DNA of 64,000 nt from Sinohyriopsis cumingii (Eukaryota; Mollusca; Bivalvia; Unionida; Unionidae). The notes under the pieces were generated by a model. The model had not been told where the DNA came from. It was given only the letters and a program-made list of their open reading frames with translations, and searched no databases. The stretch is taken from positions 4,383,501 to 4,447,500 of the forward strand of contig JAPYKE020000037.1 in the NCBI GenBank assembly GCA_028554795.2, in the 5' to 3' direction. Shown one piece after another: positions 9,257 to 18,309 of the stretch. The translations under genes and the position numbers were made by a program. The number at the start of each line of letters is the position of its first letter. Position 1 is the stretch's first letter.

Positions 9257-9523
9257 ATGTACCAGCACGTGAGGGTTTTTATACATGACAAAGAAGCACT
9301 TGAAAACGCCATCAGAACAGCGTTTTCACAAAACACAGAACAATTTAACGTTAATTTAGTTATTGATGAATACGGAAGCGAGGATTTCTTATTAACACAA
9401 GAACAGTTAGATGAACTCCGTCGAGAACATATTACCGAGATCATTTGTGACAGAGATCAGATTCTAAATTATGCACACTCCTGTATTAAAGTCGATCAAC
9501 TTAAAAAAATAATAAATAAATAA
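9257..9523 (+). CDS. Small acidic conserved protein, function unknown
   Basis: 88 residues; the ATG is preceded by aatattata. It is mixed alpha/beta in appearance and rich in Asp/Glu, with LVIDEYGSEDFLLTQEQLDELR in the middle and ILNYAHSCIKVDQLKKI near the end. It is the last gene of the plus-strand block. The copy 2 homologue (57836-58105) is open and about 88% identical by eye, so it survived while longer neighbours decayed. I do not recognise the family. Confidence 0.7.
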   Translation: MYQHVRVFIHDKEALENAIRTAFSQNTEQFNVNLVIDEYGSEDFLLTQEQLDELRREHITEIICDRDQILNYAHSCIKVDQLKKIINK

Positions 9524-9536
9524 AAATATTGGTGCA

Positions 9537-10770
9537 AAATATATCTGATGAGGTAATTGTGTTGAAAAATTCATCTTTTTTGAATATTTTATTTTTTTTT
9601 TCTGAAAATTTGATCATTTCACATAAATCTGAGTCATCAACTAACACATCAAATTCAGAATAAATAATAATAATTCAGAAATAAATATAATAATTCAGAA
9701 AAAATAATAAATCTGAGTACCAACTAACCCATCAGAATTATAAATTTGATCATTTCACATAAATCTGAGTACCAACTAACCCATCAGAATTATAAATTTG
9801 ATCATTTCACATAAATCTGAGTACCAACTAACCCATCAGAATTATAAATTTGATCATTTCACATAAATCTGAGTACCACCTAACCCATCAAATTCAGAAA
9901 TAAATATAATAATTCAGAAATAAATATAATAATTCAGAATAAATAATAATAATTCAGAAATAAATAATAATAATTCAGAAATAAATATAATAATTCAGAC
10001 ATAAATATAATAATTCAGAATAAATAATAATAATTCAGAATAAATAATAATAATTCAGAAAAAAATGATAAATCTGAGTACCAACTAACCCATCAGAATT
10101 ATAAATTTGATCAGTTCACATAAATCTGAGTACCAACTAACCCATCAAAATTAGAAATTTGATCATTTCACATAAGTCTGAGTACCAACTAACCCATCAA
10201 AATTATGAAATTTATTGGTTTGCATGATTCTGAATACCAAGCAGCCCATCAAAATTCAGAAATAAATAATAATTCAGAATAAATAAATAATAATTCAGAA
10301 TAAATAAATAATAATTCAGAAATAAATAATAATTCAGAAATAAATAATAACTCAGAAATAAATAATAATTCAGAAATAAATAATAATTTAGAAAAAATAA
10401 ATAATAATTCAGAAAAAAATAATAAATCTAAGTACCAACTAACCCATCAGAATTACAAATTTGATCATTTCATATAAATCTAAGTACCAACTAACCCATC
10501 AGAATTACAAATTTGATTGATTTGCATAAATCTAAGTACCAACTAACCCATCAAAATTATAAATAAATAATAATAATTCAGAAATAAATAATAATTCAGA
10601 AATAAATAATAATTCAGAAATAAATATAATTTCAGAAAAAATATAATTTCAGAAAAAATATAATTTCAGAAAAAATATAATTTCAGAAATAAATATAATT
10701 TCAGAAATAAATATAATTTCAGAAAAAAAATAATCTCAGAAATAAATATAATTTCAGAAATAAATATAAT
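9537..10770. repeat. AT-rich tandem array at a convergent gene junction
   Basis: About 1.2 kb of two intermixed units: a roughly 52-bp unit containing agtaccaactaacccatcag and short units of aattcagaaataaataat type. The first 60 bp (tctgatgaggtaattg...) read in the opposite orientation to the rest. The array lies between the 3' ends of the plus-strand block and the minus-strand gene at 10781-11176. In copy 2 the equivalent array (58106-58500) carries the reverse complement of these units. Confidence 0.9.
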
Positions 10771-10780
10771 CTGCACGTGG

Positions 10781-11176
10781 TCAGAGCGAATTATTTTCAG
10801 CAGAATTATTACTTTGGACGGGGTTGCTCGCTAACATAAGTTTTCTCAGTAGTCTTATGCGAGTACTAATTGTTTTCTTTTCCTCGTACTCGTGGGATAA
10901 CAACGATCTAATTCTTTCTACTGCGGCAGAGAGAGGAATGAATTCCTTCACCTGATTATCTTCTATGGTAGCTAGCGACTGAAACATTGCCGCCTGAATC
11001 CGTTTCATGAGCTTGTATTCAGATCATAGTGTGTGTATTCCTTGGTTTTTACGTTCCTGTAAAATCTCAAAATCAGAAACTATTTTTTCAGGATTTAGTT
11101 CATTAGATATATTAATTCCATCTTTTTTCAATTTTTTAATAGCAACAATTACATCATTGATATTTTCATGGTTCAT
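10781..11176 (-). pseudogene. Helical minus-strand protein gene with one nonsense codon
   Basis: Read from an ATG at 11176, the frame matches the 127-residue copy 2 protein (58507-58890), including the segments ISNELNPEKIVSDFE and KRIQAAMFQSLA. A TGA at 11024-11026 interrupts it between these segments without a frameshift. Downstream the frame is open to 10781. The protein is mostly helical and charged with a Lys/Arg-rich patch (KKTISTRIRLLRKLM) near the end, which could bind nucleic acid. The family is not recognised. Short array repeats lie upstream of its start. Confidence 0.75.
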
Positions 11177-11464
11177 TATTTAGTATATAAATCTTTAAAA
11201 TAAAAAAAATTATCCCTTTAAAACCCCTAGCGAGTGTTTAGCGAGTTCGTCGGGATGTTTCAAGGACGGCACAAACATATATTATGAAATGTGAACCTCT
11301 ATTCGAGTCTTTTAGCAGGTTCATTAAGTATGCAATGAATGAATTAAGGACAGCACAAACATATATTATGAGTGAACCTCTATTCGAGTCTTTTAGCAGG
11401 TTCATTAAGTATGCAATGAATGAAATGAAATATATATAATGAAATGAATGAATGAAGAGGCCAT
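11177..11464. repeat. Promoter-side repeats upstream of the minus-strand gene
   Basis: Contains cccctagcgagtgtttagcg and two copies of a roughly 80-bp unit (gacagcacaaacatatatta ... gcaggttcattaagtatgca) ending in (TGAA)n-like runs. The copy 2 equivalent (58915-59310) has four shorter units with a GAGC...GCTC palindromic core. The role is unknown; the position suggests regulatory sequence for the minus-strand gene. Confidence 0.7.
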
Positions 11465-11692
11465 TTTCTCCGCTGAGAACCCACCAAATAATCAACCCGT
11501 GGGTGGTACAAAACATGTATCAACCACCAGTTGATATATGGGTGGTGTTTCTCGCGGAGAGAGGCTGGCGGTGCCCCAATTAATTATAAAAATCGCTAAT
11601 ATGCGCAACCACCCGACCAATTGTCAGTCATGGGATTCGATCCTGGACCGCGAGCGTCACAGTCCAATACGATACGGATTGAGCTATCGAAC
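11465..11692 (-). other. Structured non-coding unit with tRNA-like head (SINE-like)
   Basis: On the minus strand a tRNA-like segment (11628-11692) has an A-box-like tagctcaatccg and a B-box-like ggatcgaatcc at tRNA-like spacing. It is followed by a body with a long imperfect inverted repeat (11467-11485 with 11540-11560), an inner hairpin ATCAAC-CACCA-GTTGAT, and a (TTCA)n-like tail. This is the layout of a tRNA-derived SINE. Acceptor and T stems do not pair well, so it is not a functional tRNA. The same unit is in copy 2 (59320-59556). Confidence 0.6.
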
Positions 11693-11824
11693 TTTTCTAA
11701 CACTATATGTTTCGGAAGTTAATATATAGCTGAAAAGGAACTAATTTCGAATAATACAATTCTGAATTCAAGAAATACGTTTATATAATATATTTTCACC
11801 AAACAAAGCTGAATTAACGAATTC

Positions 11825-12035
11825 CCCCCCCCCCCCACATCATCTAACTGCTAGATTTTTTCATCCTTCCTATAACATAACTGCTAGATTTTTTCATCCT
11901 TCCTATAACATAACTGCTAGATTTTTTCATCCTTCCTATAACATAACTGCTAGATTTTTCCATCCTTCCTATGACATAACTGCTAGATTTTTCCATCCTT
12001 CCTATGACATAACTGCTAGATTTTTCCATCCTCTC
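11825..12035. repeat. Poly-C run and 31-bp minisatellite
   Basis: A C13 homopolymer is followed by about six tandem copies of a 31-bp unit (ctgctagattttttcatcct plus tcctataacat). Copy 2 has a single unit at this place (about 59780), so the expansion happened in copy 1 after the copies separated. Confidence 0.92.
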
Positions 12036-12607
12036 TATAACTGTTCAACGGAGAAATATATTTACGAGATTTCCCACGCGTAAATCCGTGTCATAGTCAA
12101 GGGAGTATTTAGTTGCTAATATTACTCGAACCACACATACGCATAAATACACACGTACACAATCTCGCTTTATATTTCTGCACTGAACAAGGAAAATGCA
12201 ACTGATTTTTAATTCCAAATACTATATGCACGTATTTCTGTAATCGAGTAAATGCACGCAGGATCCCTGTGCTGTGCTGTAGATCTAAAATTAACCCCAC
12301 GATCGATACAGACTAGACGCTGGATTCTGCACTCAGTAAGCTGGAATATACATGACGGTTTTCTGTAGGTTAGATAAAATATACATGTATTCTACGTGCT
12401 GCGCTGTTCTAAATGTTTCACGAAAGGAACAGAAAAATACACGAACTGTATATTTTTGTAAGTTAGAAATCATAAACGGGTAGACATCACAGACCTTGGA
12501 TGTTGTATATGATTACCTCCCTTCATGAACCAAAAAATAAGTAGTATAATAATGATAATTTCTGACCCCCCCAAAAAAATAAATCTAATTCGAAGTAGAG
12601 ATGATAA
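12036..12607. other. Non-coding spacer conserved between copies
   Basis: No convincing gene. About 350 bp (12075-12350) align readily with 59845-60140 in copy 2, including cgagtaaatgcacgcaggat and cgatacagactagacgctgg. Shared ancestry alone could explain this. It could hold a replication or promoter element for the divergent genes nearby, but I see no recognisable signal. Confidence 0.55.
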
Positions 12608-13113
12608 TTATTGATACTGAAAGGTGATTTTCTGTTTATATTTTTTTGAGAAAGCAGATCTGGTTATATTTTCTGCGATAAATTGTACCAAACGCGGATT
12701 AACATCAAAGTATTTCGCAGCCGCGCTCATAGACTGAAATGTAATTTCTTCACCGGTTTCCATGTTTGTGGACTTTACTACCCTTCTGGAAACTGTCTTA
12801 CATCTTCCAGTATTACCACGTGCAGAGTTCACGCTTTGCGTGACAACACGAAGGTTAGATAAGGAGTTGTTTTGAGGATCCCCGTCAATATGATCAATAA
12901 CAAAACCATCTTTGATCACTCCGAAGAAACACTCATACGTAAATCTATGACACAGATAATGTTTCTTTCCCCCCCCCCGCATGTGAACATTATATAACCA
13001 ACATTAGTAATATAACCAACCAGTCTTTTTAACCTGCAGTGTCTGATCATACCATTAATATCTGATTCGTAATTCTTGATGACAGGATGTTGGATAAATT
13101 CATTTTGCTCCAT
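12608..13113 (-). pseudogene. HNH homing-type endonuclease gene, frameshifted
   Basis: The start at 13113 gives MEQNEF; the product continues in another frame after a G10 run (12969-12978 on the plus strand shows C10), where copy 2 has a shorter interrupted run. The downstream frame carries the HNH core HRFTYECF...VIDHIDGDPQNNSLSNLRVVT, then a NUMOD-like DNA-contact helix (FQSMSAAAKYFDVN). Such HNH proteins nick or cut DNA and are common in phage and large-virus genomes as homing endonucleases. The frame is interrupted here by one homopolymer indel and in copy 2 by a nonsense codon instead. Confidence 0.85.
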
Positions 13114-13137
13114 ATATGATAATATTATTTGTTTAAA

Positions 13138-13402
13138 TTATTGTTTGTCTGAAAACTTAGTTAGATAATCCTCCACGGATTTTATGGCGTTTTCACTATT
13201 ATTATTTTTTTTGTCATAATATCTTTTAAGCTCTCTGTATCGTTTACCACCGCACGTTCCACATAATTCTGTTTTTCCTCGCAGGTATTGGTCCTAAGCT
13301 TCCACGGTTAACGCACTGCATGTGTTGTCCGCAAAATTCCTTTTTGCAGGATTTATTACAACGAGTCAGTGAACCCACCATGAGCCATTTGCATTGAGAC
13401 AT
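13138..13402 (-). pseudogene. Cysteine-rich zinc protein, broken by a net 23-bp deletion
   Basis: Starts MSQCKWLMVGSLTRC and keeps a C-x3-C...C-x2-H block. A net 23-bp loss relative to copy 2 (around 13283) removes the first CxxC of the zinc ribbon and shifts the frame. The original frame resumes downstream with the second zinc pair and an extended tail to a stop at 13138. Its start lies 45 bp from the oppositely oriented polymerase start, so the two probably share a divergent promoter. It is paralogous to the gene at 19007-19355. Confidence 0.75.
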
Positions 13403-13447
13403 TGTATACATAATATTATTTATTTAAATATTTGTTTGAAATATAAT

Positions 13448-16400
13448 ATGAACGAATTCGATAGATTATCCCGAATAAAACCCTTAAGTGGAAATAGATT
13501 TAATCTTGACAGAATATCTCCTGGCCTACCGATACGAGATTTGGTTGATCCGAGAAACAGAGGTTTGATTAATAAAATTCACGACGCCAAGAAAGAATTT
13601 CACACAGATGGTGCATCTCATGTCTGGTCAACGTTCAAGATTATACGCAACAAAAATATCATTAACGCTATGATGAACGACAAACGAGCAGCAATTATCA
13701 TTAACTATTTTGATAATCGCAAGTATCTTTTCAGAATAAAATTCGTCGTGTTGACAGAAACAGATGATTGGATTATCCGTGACAAATATGATCCTGTCCA
13801 CGGTAATAAAAAAACTGTCGTACTAAGTAGAAATTCCAAACCAGGTCTATTGACTGGCATTGACAAACCGTATTATGAACGAGCATATCCTGTGACCGCG
13901 GTTATTGATGGAATCTATGTGATAAATGAAAAACCCAGCGTTGATAAACTATCACCGATGAAATTTTCAAAAATAAATTGTGTGGCTGAACGAGTAACAG
14001 AACATTTTACAAACGCGGCCCGTGGAAACGGTCTAACGGATAAAAGACGTAAAATAATAAACACGTGGGGAGATATGGTTAAAGATACCGGTGCGTCTAT
14101 CAAAGATGTAGCTGGGTTAGGAAAAATATTAAAATTTCCAATAACCGTAGCGACGATAACAGGGGAGATTTTGTATGAATCAAAATATAAATCAAAAGGA
14201 GCCTCAATTACAATTATTGATCATAACGCACACGCGTGGACTAACGCAGTAACAGTGTTTCCACGAAATCGAACTGTTAAATGTTATCCCGGAGGTATGT
14301 TTGATTTTATTAACGAAATAAGTAAAAACGATCCTGTGTCAGTATGGTTATTTCAGAGTTCTAACGACGAATCAGATATGAAATTTGATCAGTTTGTGAG
14401 ACCAAATGGCGTTATTTATCGAACAAATCCTCTTCACGAAAAAATGAAAAATCTTGCACTGCAATATACTGATGACGCTGACGAATTATTGAGCAGCTGT
14501 TTTACTGTTCCGTCAGTTGCGGCTCATTTTGCTAGAAAGAAAAATTCGTGGAAACCAACTCGGTTTGATTTTCTCAATGACATAGTATCCAGTTGTGTCG
14601 AATATGGACACGGCGGATTGTGGAATACTAAATACGATCACAGAGATGTTATTTCAGTTGATATGGTTGCGTGTTATCCCGGAAGTTTTCTTGGATACGG
14701 AGATTGTTCTGTGTATTTTGAGCGATTCGGTCATCCGACGCACGAAATGACGCGAGTATCGATAAATGGACCATTACCGGATTTTGACCTAACTGGATTT
14801 GCTCGTATCGAGTCATTCGAAATGTCTAAAGGACTTCATCCAATTTGTTATGTTTGGTTTGGAAAACATTTTTCAGAAAAAATGTGGACACCAATAGTAC
14901 TATTACGGTATATGCTTGATTATACGATATTAACACGGTTGATTGTAAGTGAAGCAATTATATCATATCGAAAACAAACCGAGGTTTGGTTACCACATTC
15001 GGACGAAACCGATTCGAAGGATCTTGGTAGAAAAATAATTGGCAAGTTTACACAAGGAGCAGCATATGATCACAGACGACATTGTGCAAGATTGATCATG
15101 GACGATACTGAGTTAGATTTTATAATCGTTGATACAACGAACAAGAACACGTTTATAAGTCGAGAAACAGTTTTCTTGTCAAATGGAAATAAACTAGGTA
15201 CAATTGTGAGCTACATGGACGGTGAGTCACCTCAGTATACTCATTTAAGATCATCGATGCTCGCGTATGTTTCAATAAATCTATTATCGATGATAAATAA
15301 GGTTTCTGCGCATGCCGTCAGAGTTGCTACTGATTCGTTTTATATAAATAAAAAACATTCAATACTGTTAGAAGGATTAAACATAGGCACTCATACATCG
15401 TGGGGTTCGTGGAGAATAAAAAATGAATATATGCTCGATTATTCCGAATCCGCTGATGTTGCGGTTAAAGATATTTACTGTAAAAAATATCAAACGTTGA
15501 CAACTTCGTTGTTACCATCGGTATACGATCCAATAACTAGACACAAAACGGTTTACCTAAATGGACCTGGCGGTTCTGGTAAAACCACTCGAGCTATCGA
15601 ACTATTTCAGAATTCAGATATGATTGTTCTAACACCTACACATAGACTAGCGAGAGAGATTAAACAACGCGGTGTTAATTCCTGTACTTATCACAGCTTT
15701 TTCCGATGGAAGGGTGATGCATGGACTTCTTTAAGGATGGGAGAGAAATACATTCCAAGGATCATAATATGGGATGAGATATGCACTGTACCGCTAGAAA
15801 CATTAAAAACATTTCTTGATTGGTTGTTAACAAGAAATACTGCCGTGATAATGTGCGGCGATCATGGTCAACCACCACCCGTAGCTGGGCCATCTCCACA
15901 TGATTGGCTGAAAAATTTCGTTGACCACGCTGAAGAAGTATCTGATGATCATAGAGCACTTGATGCAGCGTTGAAGGAATTTAAAAAATTAATCAGACTA
16001 CAACCGAATAAAATTCAATGTGAAATAATGCGTGAAATAATTTCAGAAACACCCATGAAAGACTTTCTGCAAACGTGGCGACCAAACGATTTGATAGTTG
16101 CAAGCAGAAAGATAGTTCGTGATAAACTTCAACGGGAATTGTTTCAGTTACAACGAGAAAAGTTTCCAACGTTGTCAGTTCCGTTATGTTATCGACCAGC
16201 AGATACGCGACGGCAAAATATCGACGTTGATATACCAGGAGAGTCAGAGAGGAAACATAATCTTGTATTGAATGATATTGTTGCAGTTGATGTTGATGTT
16301 GTTGAAGATGCTCTACGTGCTGATAAATCCCCTTGGACGCTTGGATACGCGATGACGATTCATTCATCTCAGGGATTAACTATTACTGATACAGTTGTTT

Positions 16401-16810
16401 GGATCGTTGATGATCACATCGAATGGTCGAACTTGGTTTATCTCGCAGTGTCTCGAGTTAGAAAAATATCTCAATTGAGACGAATCGTCATGGACTCGTC
16501 AGTGATTAATGATGATGATGTTGACAGTGATATAATAAGAAAAAAATTATCTGGTTATGAACAGTGTGATAAAAAAAATAAACACAATTTTGATCTTGAT
16601 GTTGATTTTATTAATGCGCTGAAACAACAACAGAATAATCATTGTGTAAGTTGTAATTGTATAATGCTATGGCGGTATCTGAAAAATGATCCAAGACAAT
16701 TTACCGTAGATAGAAAAAATAACAATCTTGGTCATACACGAGAAAATATAATGTTGACCTGTCTTGAATGTAATCGACATAGAGGCGCCAGCGTCTTGGG
16801 TGCTAGTTAA
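13448..16810 (+). CDS. DNA polymerase (B-like palm) - SF1 helicase - HNH fusion
   Basis: 1120 residues from the ATG at 13448, preceded by ttgaaatata; the copy 2 start is at the same place. Residues 1-390 have no recognised motif. Palm-like motifs follow: A (VDMVACYPGSF, about 404-414), B (GRKIIGKFTQG, about 527-537) and C (RVATDSFY, Asp629). An SF1 helicase comes next: Walker A GPGGSGKT at 706, Walker B IIIWDEI (Asp776), GDHGQ at 805, TIHSSQG at 970 and a VSR motif. The C-terminus (1065-1113) is a treble-clef HNH-like module with CVSC, FTVDRKNN and CLECNRHRG. It probably replicates and unwinds the element. A 3'-5' exonuclease domain and protein priming are not evident to me. Confidence 0.88.
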   Translation: MNEFDRLSRIKPLSGNRFNLDRISPGLPIRDLVDPRNRGLINKIHDAKKEFHTDGASHVWSTFKIIRNKNIINAMMNDKRAAIIINYFDNRKYLFRIKFVVLTETDDWIIRDKYDPVHGNKKTVVLSRNSKPGLLTGIDKPYYERAYPVTAVIDGIYVINEKPSVDKLSPMKFSKINCVAERVTEHFTNAARGNGLTDKRRKIINTWGDMVKDTGASIKDVAGLGKILKFPITVATITGEILYESKYKSKGASITIIDHNAHAWTNAVTVFPRNRTVKCYPGGMFDFINEISKNDPVSVWLFQSSNDESDMKFDQFVRPNGVIYRTNPLHEKMKNLALQYTDDADELLSSCFTVPSVAAHFARKKNSWKPTRFDFLNDIVSSCVEYGHGGLWNTKYDHRDVISVDMVACYPGSFLGYGDCSVYFERFGHPTHEMTRVSINGPLPDFDLTGFARIESFEMSKGLHPICYVWFGKHFSEKMWTPIVLLRYMLDYTILTRLIVSEAIISYRKQTEVWLPHSDETDSKDLGRKIIGKFTQGAAYDHRRHCARLIMDDTELDFIIVDTTNKNTFISRETVFLSNGNKLGTIVSYMDGESPQYTHLRSSMLAYVSINLLSMINKVSAHAVRVATDSFYINKKHSILLEGLNIGTHTSWGSWRIKNEYMLDYSESADVAVKDIYCKKYQTLTTSLLPSVYDPITRHKTVYLNGPGGSGKTTRAIELFQNSDMIVLTPTHRLAREIKQRGVNSCTYHSFFRWKGDAWTSLRMGEKYIPRIIIWDEICTVPLETLKTFLDWLLTRNTAVIMCGDHGQPPPVAGPSPHDWLKNFVDHAEEVSDDHRALDAALKEFKKLIRLQPNKIQCEIMREIISETPMKDFLQTWRPNDLIVASRKIVRDKLQRELFQLQREKFPTLSVPLCYRPADTRRQNIDVDIPGESERKHNLVLNDIVAVDVDVVEDALRADKSPWTLGYAMTIHSSQGLTITDTVVWIVDDHIEWSNLVYLAVSRVRKISQLRRIVMDSSVINDDDVDSDIIRKKLSGYEQCDKKNKHNFDLDVDFINALKQQQNNHCVSCNCIMLWRYLKNDPRQFTVDRKNNNLGHTRENIMLTCLECNRHRGASVLGAS

Positions 16811-16820
16811 GTGATCGAAA

Positions 16821-17789
16821 TCACCGAAGTGATTTTGGTGGTAATTGTGTGTTATCGGGAATTATCTGTAATTGTTCACGCACAAATCCACGTTGAGGAG
16901 CAGCCGAATCCAGTCTGTAGATTGCAGGTCTACCTGAGGATCTTGTCACGGTGGATATCTTATGTGTGGTAACACTCCAAATAGGATCAGTTGCTCTTTT
17001 TTTACCGCCTTCAAGTTCACCGGGCTCGTATAAATACCTAACAGTGATATTACCTAATAATGGTTGTGCTGAAAAATCACGTTGTTGTGTAGGTATGTGC
17101 GCGCTTGTAATTGCATTAATAGGTTTCATGTTGGTCGTTCGAGTAATCTCATTATTTAATGCAGCTATCACACTTGGTAATCTTGCCACCCATTCACGAG
17201 ATCTTTTATCCTGAATAAATTCCTTCGCGTATTGATATCCAAATAACCGCTCAGCGAGTGTTCGATTAAATCGTTCAACAATTGCCTGATCACGATGAAT
17301 TGCAGTATGTCCTCGTCGTATTTTGGCATTATGTTGTTTCATCAACGATGATACTGGACCAAGAAATTCCTTGCCAGGATCAACCTGTAGCAGCTGTGGC
17401 CATCGTAGACCACTTTGTGATCCACCACCTCGTTGATAAATTCGTTTAAACGCGTCGGCTACCTCAGTTGCTGTTTTAGTCGTTAACGGTTCTGCATCTT
17501 TATATCTACTTGCAACATCAACAACAGTTAGCGCGTATTTGTACGTTCTTCTACGTAAAGTATCATGTGGTAAAAACAGAATATCAGCTTGATGAACCTC
17601 ATTAGGAACACTGACACTAAAATGAGCAAATCGAATTTGCTTAGGACGTGGTAGATAAATTTGCCATATTGCCTGCCTGGACAACCACGCTTTAGCAGTA
17701 GAATGTTTAACCGCTGCTGCATCAGCGAGTTTACTAATTGCTGCTTTACCCTTCCAGTATCCAATTGGTGAATAATAAATCGATTCCAT
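16821..17789 (-). CDS. Retroviral-type DDE integrase
   Basis: 322 residues. An N-terminal helical part (1-60) is followed by the catalytic core: Asp69 in HQADILFLP, Asp137 in LQVDPGKEF and Glu172 in AIVERFNRTLAERL, giving D,D-35-E spacing. The C-terminal part (about 250-310) is SH3-like with RATDPIWSV and YRLDSAAPQRGFVREQLQ. A classical HHCC zinc site is not obvious. This is the Polinton hallmark integrase, which inserts the linear element via its terminal repeats. The ATG abuts the stop codon of the phospholipase gene (TAAATG), so both are probably expressed together. No lesion seen. Confidence 0.93.
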   Translation of the reverse strand: MESIYYSPIGYWKGKAAISKLADAAAVKHSTAKAWLSRQAIWQIYLPRPKQIRFAHFSVSVPNEVHQADILFLPHDTLRRRTYKYALTVVDVASRYKDAEPLTTKTATEVADAFKRIYQRGGGSQSGLRWPQLLQVDPGKEFLGPVSSLMKQHNAKIRRGHTAIHRDQAIVERFNRTLAERLFGYQYAKEFIQDKRSREWVARLPSVIAALNNEITRTTNMKPINAITSAHIPTQQRDFSAQPLLGNITVRYLYEPGELEGGKKRATDPIWSVTTHKISTVTRSSGRPAIYRLDSAAPQRGFVREQLQIIPDNTQLPPKSLR

Positions 17790-18293
17790 TTATATATTAC
17801 CAGCCCCTAGCGCTAATTTACCTTTCATCGCGGATTTTACTAACCAATTAGCTAATTTTTCTTTGATATTATTATTTTTTATAGCATTTAACGCATGAAT
17901 TAATTTCACATCTGCAATATGCCTATTTTGTAGATTTTTACTCTTATAAGCTACATCATGAACATGACAAGCTCGATCAATAGTGTTTACTGGTTCTTCG
18001 CCTGGTTTTGGTTGATCCTGATTATCAAGCCTGATATCGAGTCGAGTACCAGGGCCGCAATAATTATATCCTGGTAGATGTTTTTCTCCCGAGTATTTAG
18101 CCCATGGAGTACCTGGAAACTTTGACATCAAATTTGCAATATCACCACCGCGCCTATTAGGTAAAAACGAAAATTTCTTTCTACCGCATATAGAACATTT
18201 TCCACCATATGCTATTTTTTTATTTTTTGTTATAACCGTAGCTAAATCAGTGGTTGGAGTTTTAACTTTACAGCGTAAGCGATATAAATCCAT
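17790..18293 (-). CDS. Parvovirus-type phospholipase A2
   Basis: 167 residues from the ATG at 18293; earlier in-frame starts at 18311 and 18383 would overlap the ATPase gene. Residues 78-83 are the calcium-loop motif YCGPGT, and DRACHVHDVAYK carries the catalytic His112-Asp113 pair. The order GYNYCGPGT...PVNTIDRAC-HD-Y is that of parvovirus VP1-type PLA2 domains, which breach endosomal membranes. A CSIC pair at 33-36 may bind metal. Here it is a separate gene rather than a capsid extension. It is followed with zero spacing by the integrase. A role in entry is inferred from the family. Confidence 0.88.
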   Translation of the reverse strand: MDLYRLRCKVKTPTTDLATVITKNKKIAYGGKCSICGRKKFSFLPNRRGGDIANLMSKFPGTPWAKYSGEKHLPGYNYCGPGTRLDIRLDNQDQPKPGEEPVNTIDRACHVHDVAYKSKNLQNRHIADVKLIHALNAIKNNNIKEKLANWLVKSAMKGKLALGAGNI

Positions 18294-18309
18294 AGATATT
18301 TTATACAAC
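18294..18309. promoter_or_regulatory. 16-bp divergent intergenic gap (PLA2 / ATPase)
   Basis: Only agatattttatacaac separates the proposed minus-strand PLA2 ATG from the plus-strand ATPase ATG. It holds TA-rich TATA-like sequence readable on both strands (attttata and tataaaat). Any promoter must lie here or inside the opposing gene. Confidence 0.5.

Noticed and set aside
11465..11560. Hammerhead-type ribozyme
   Set aside because: Stems are present but I could not place the conserved catalytic core on either strand.
11628..11692. Functional tRNA gene
   Set aside because: A and B boxes are recognisable but acceptor and T stems do not pair; better seen as a tRNA-derived head.
13394..13447. 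Earlier start for the polymerase
   Set aside because: It would begin at TTG; the ATG at 13448 is conserved at the same position in copy 2 and follows a TA-rich motif.
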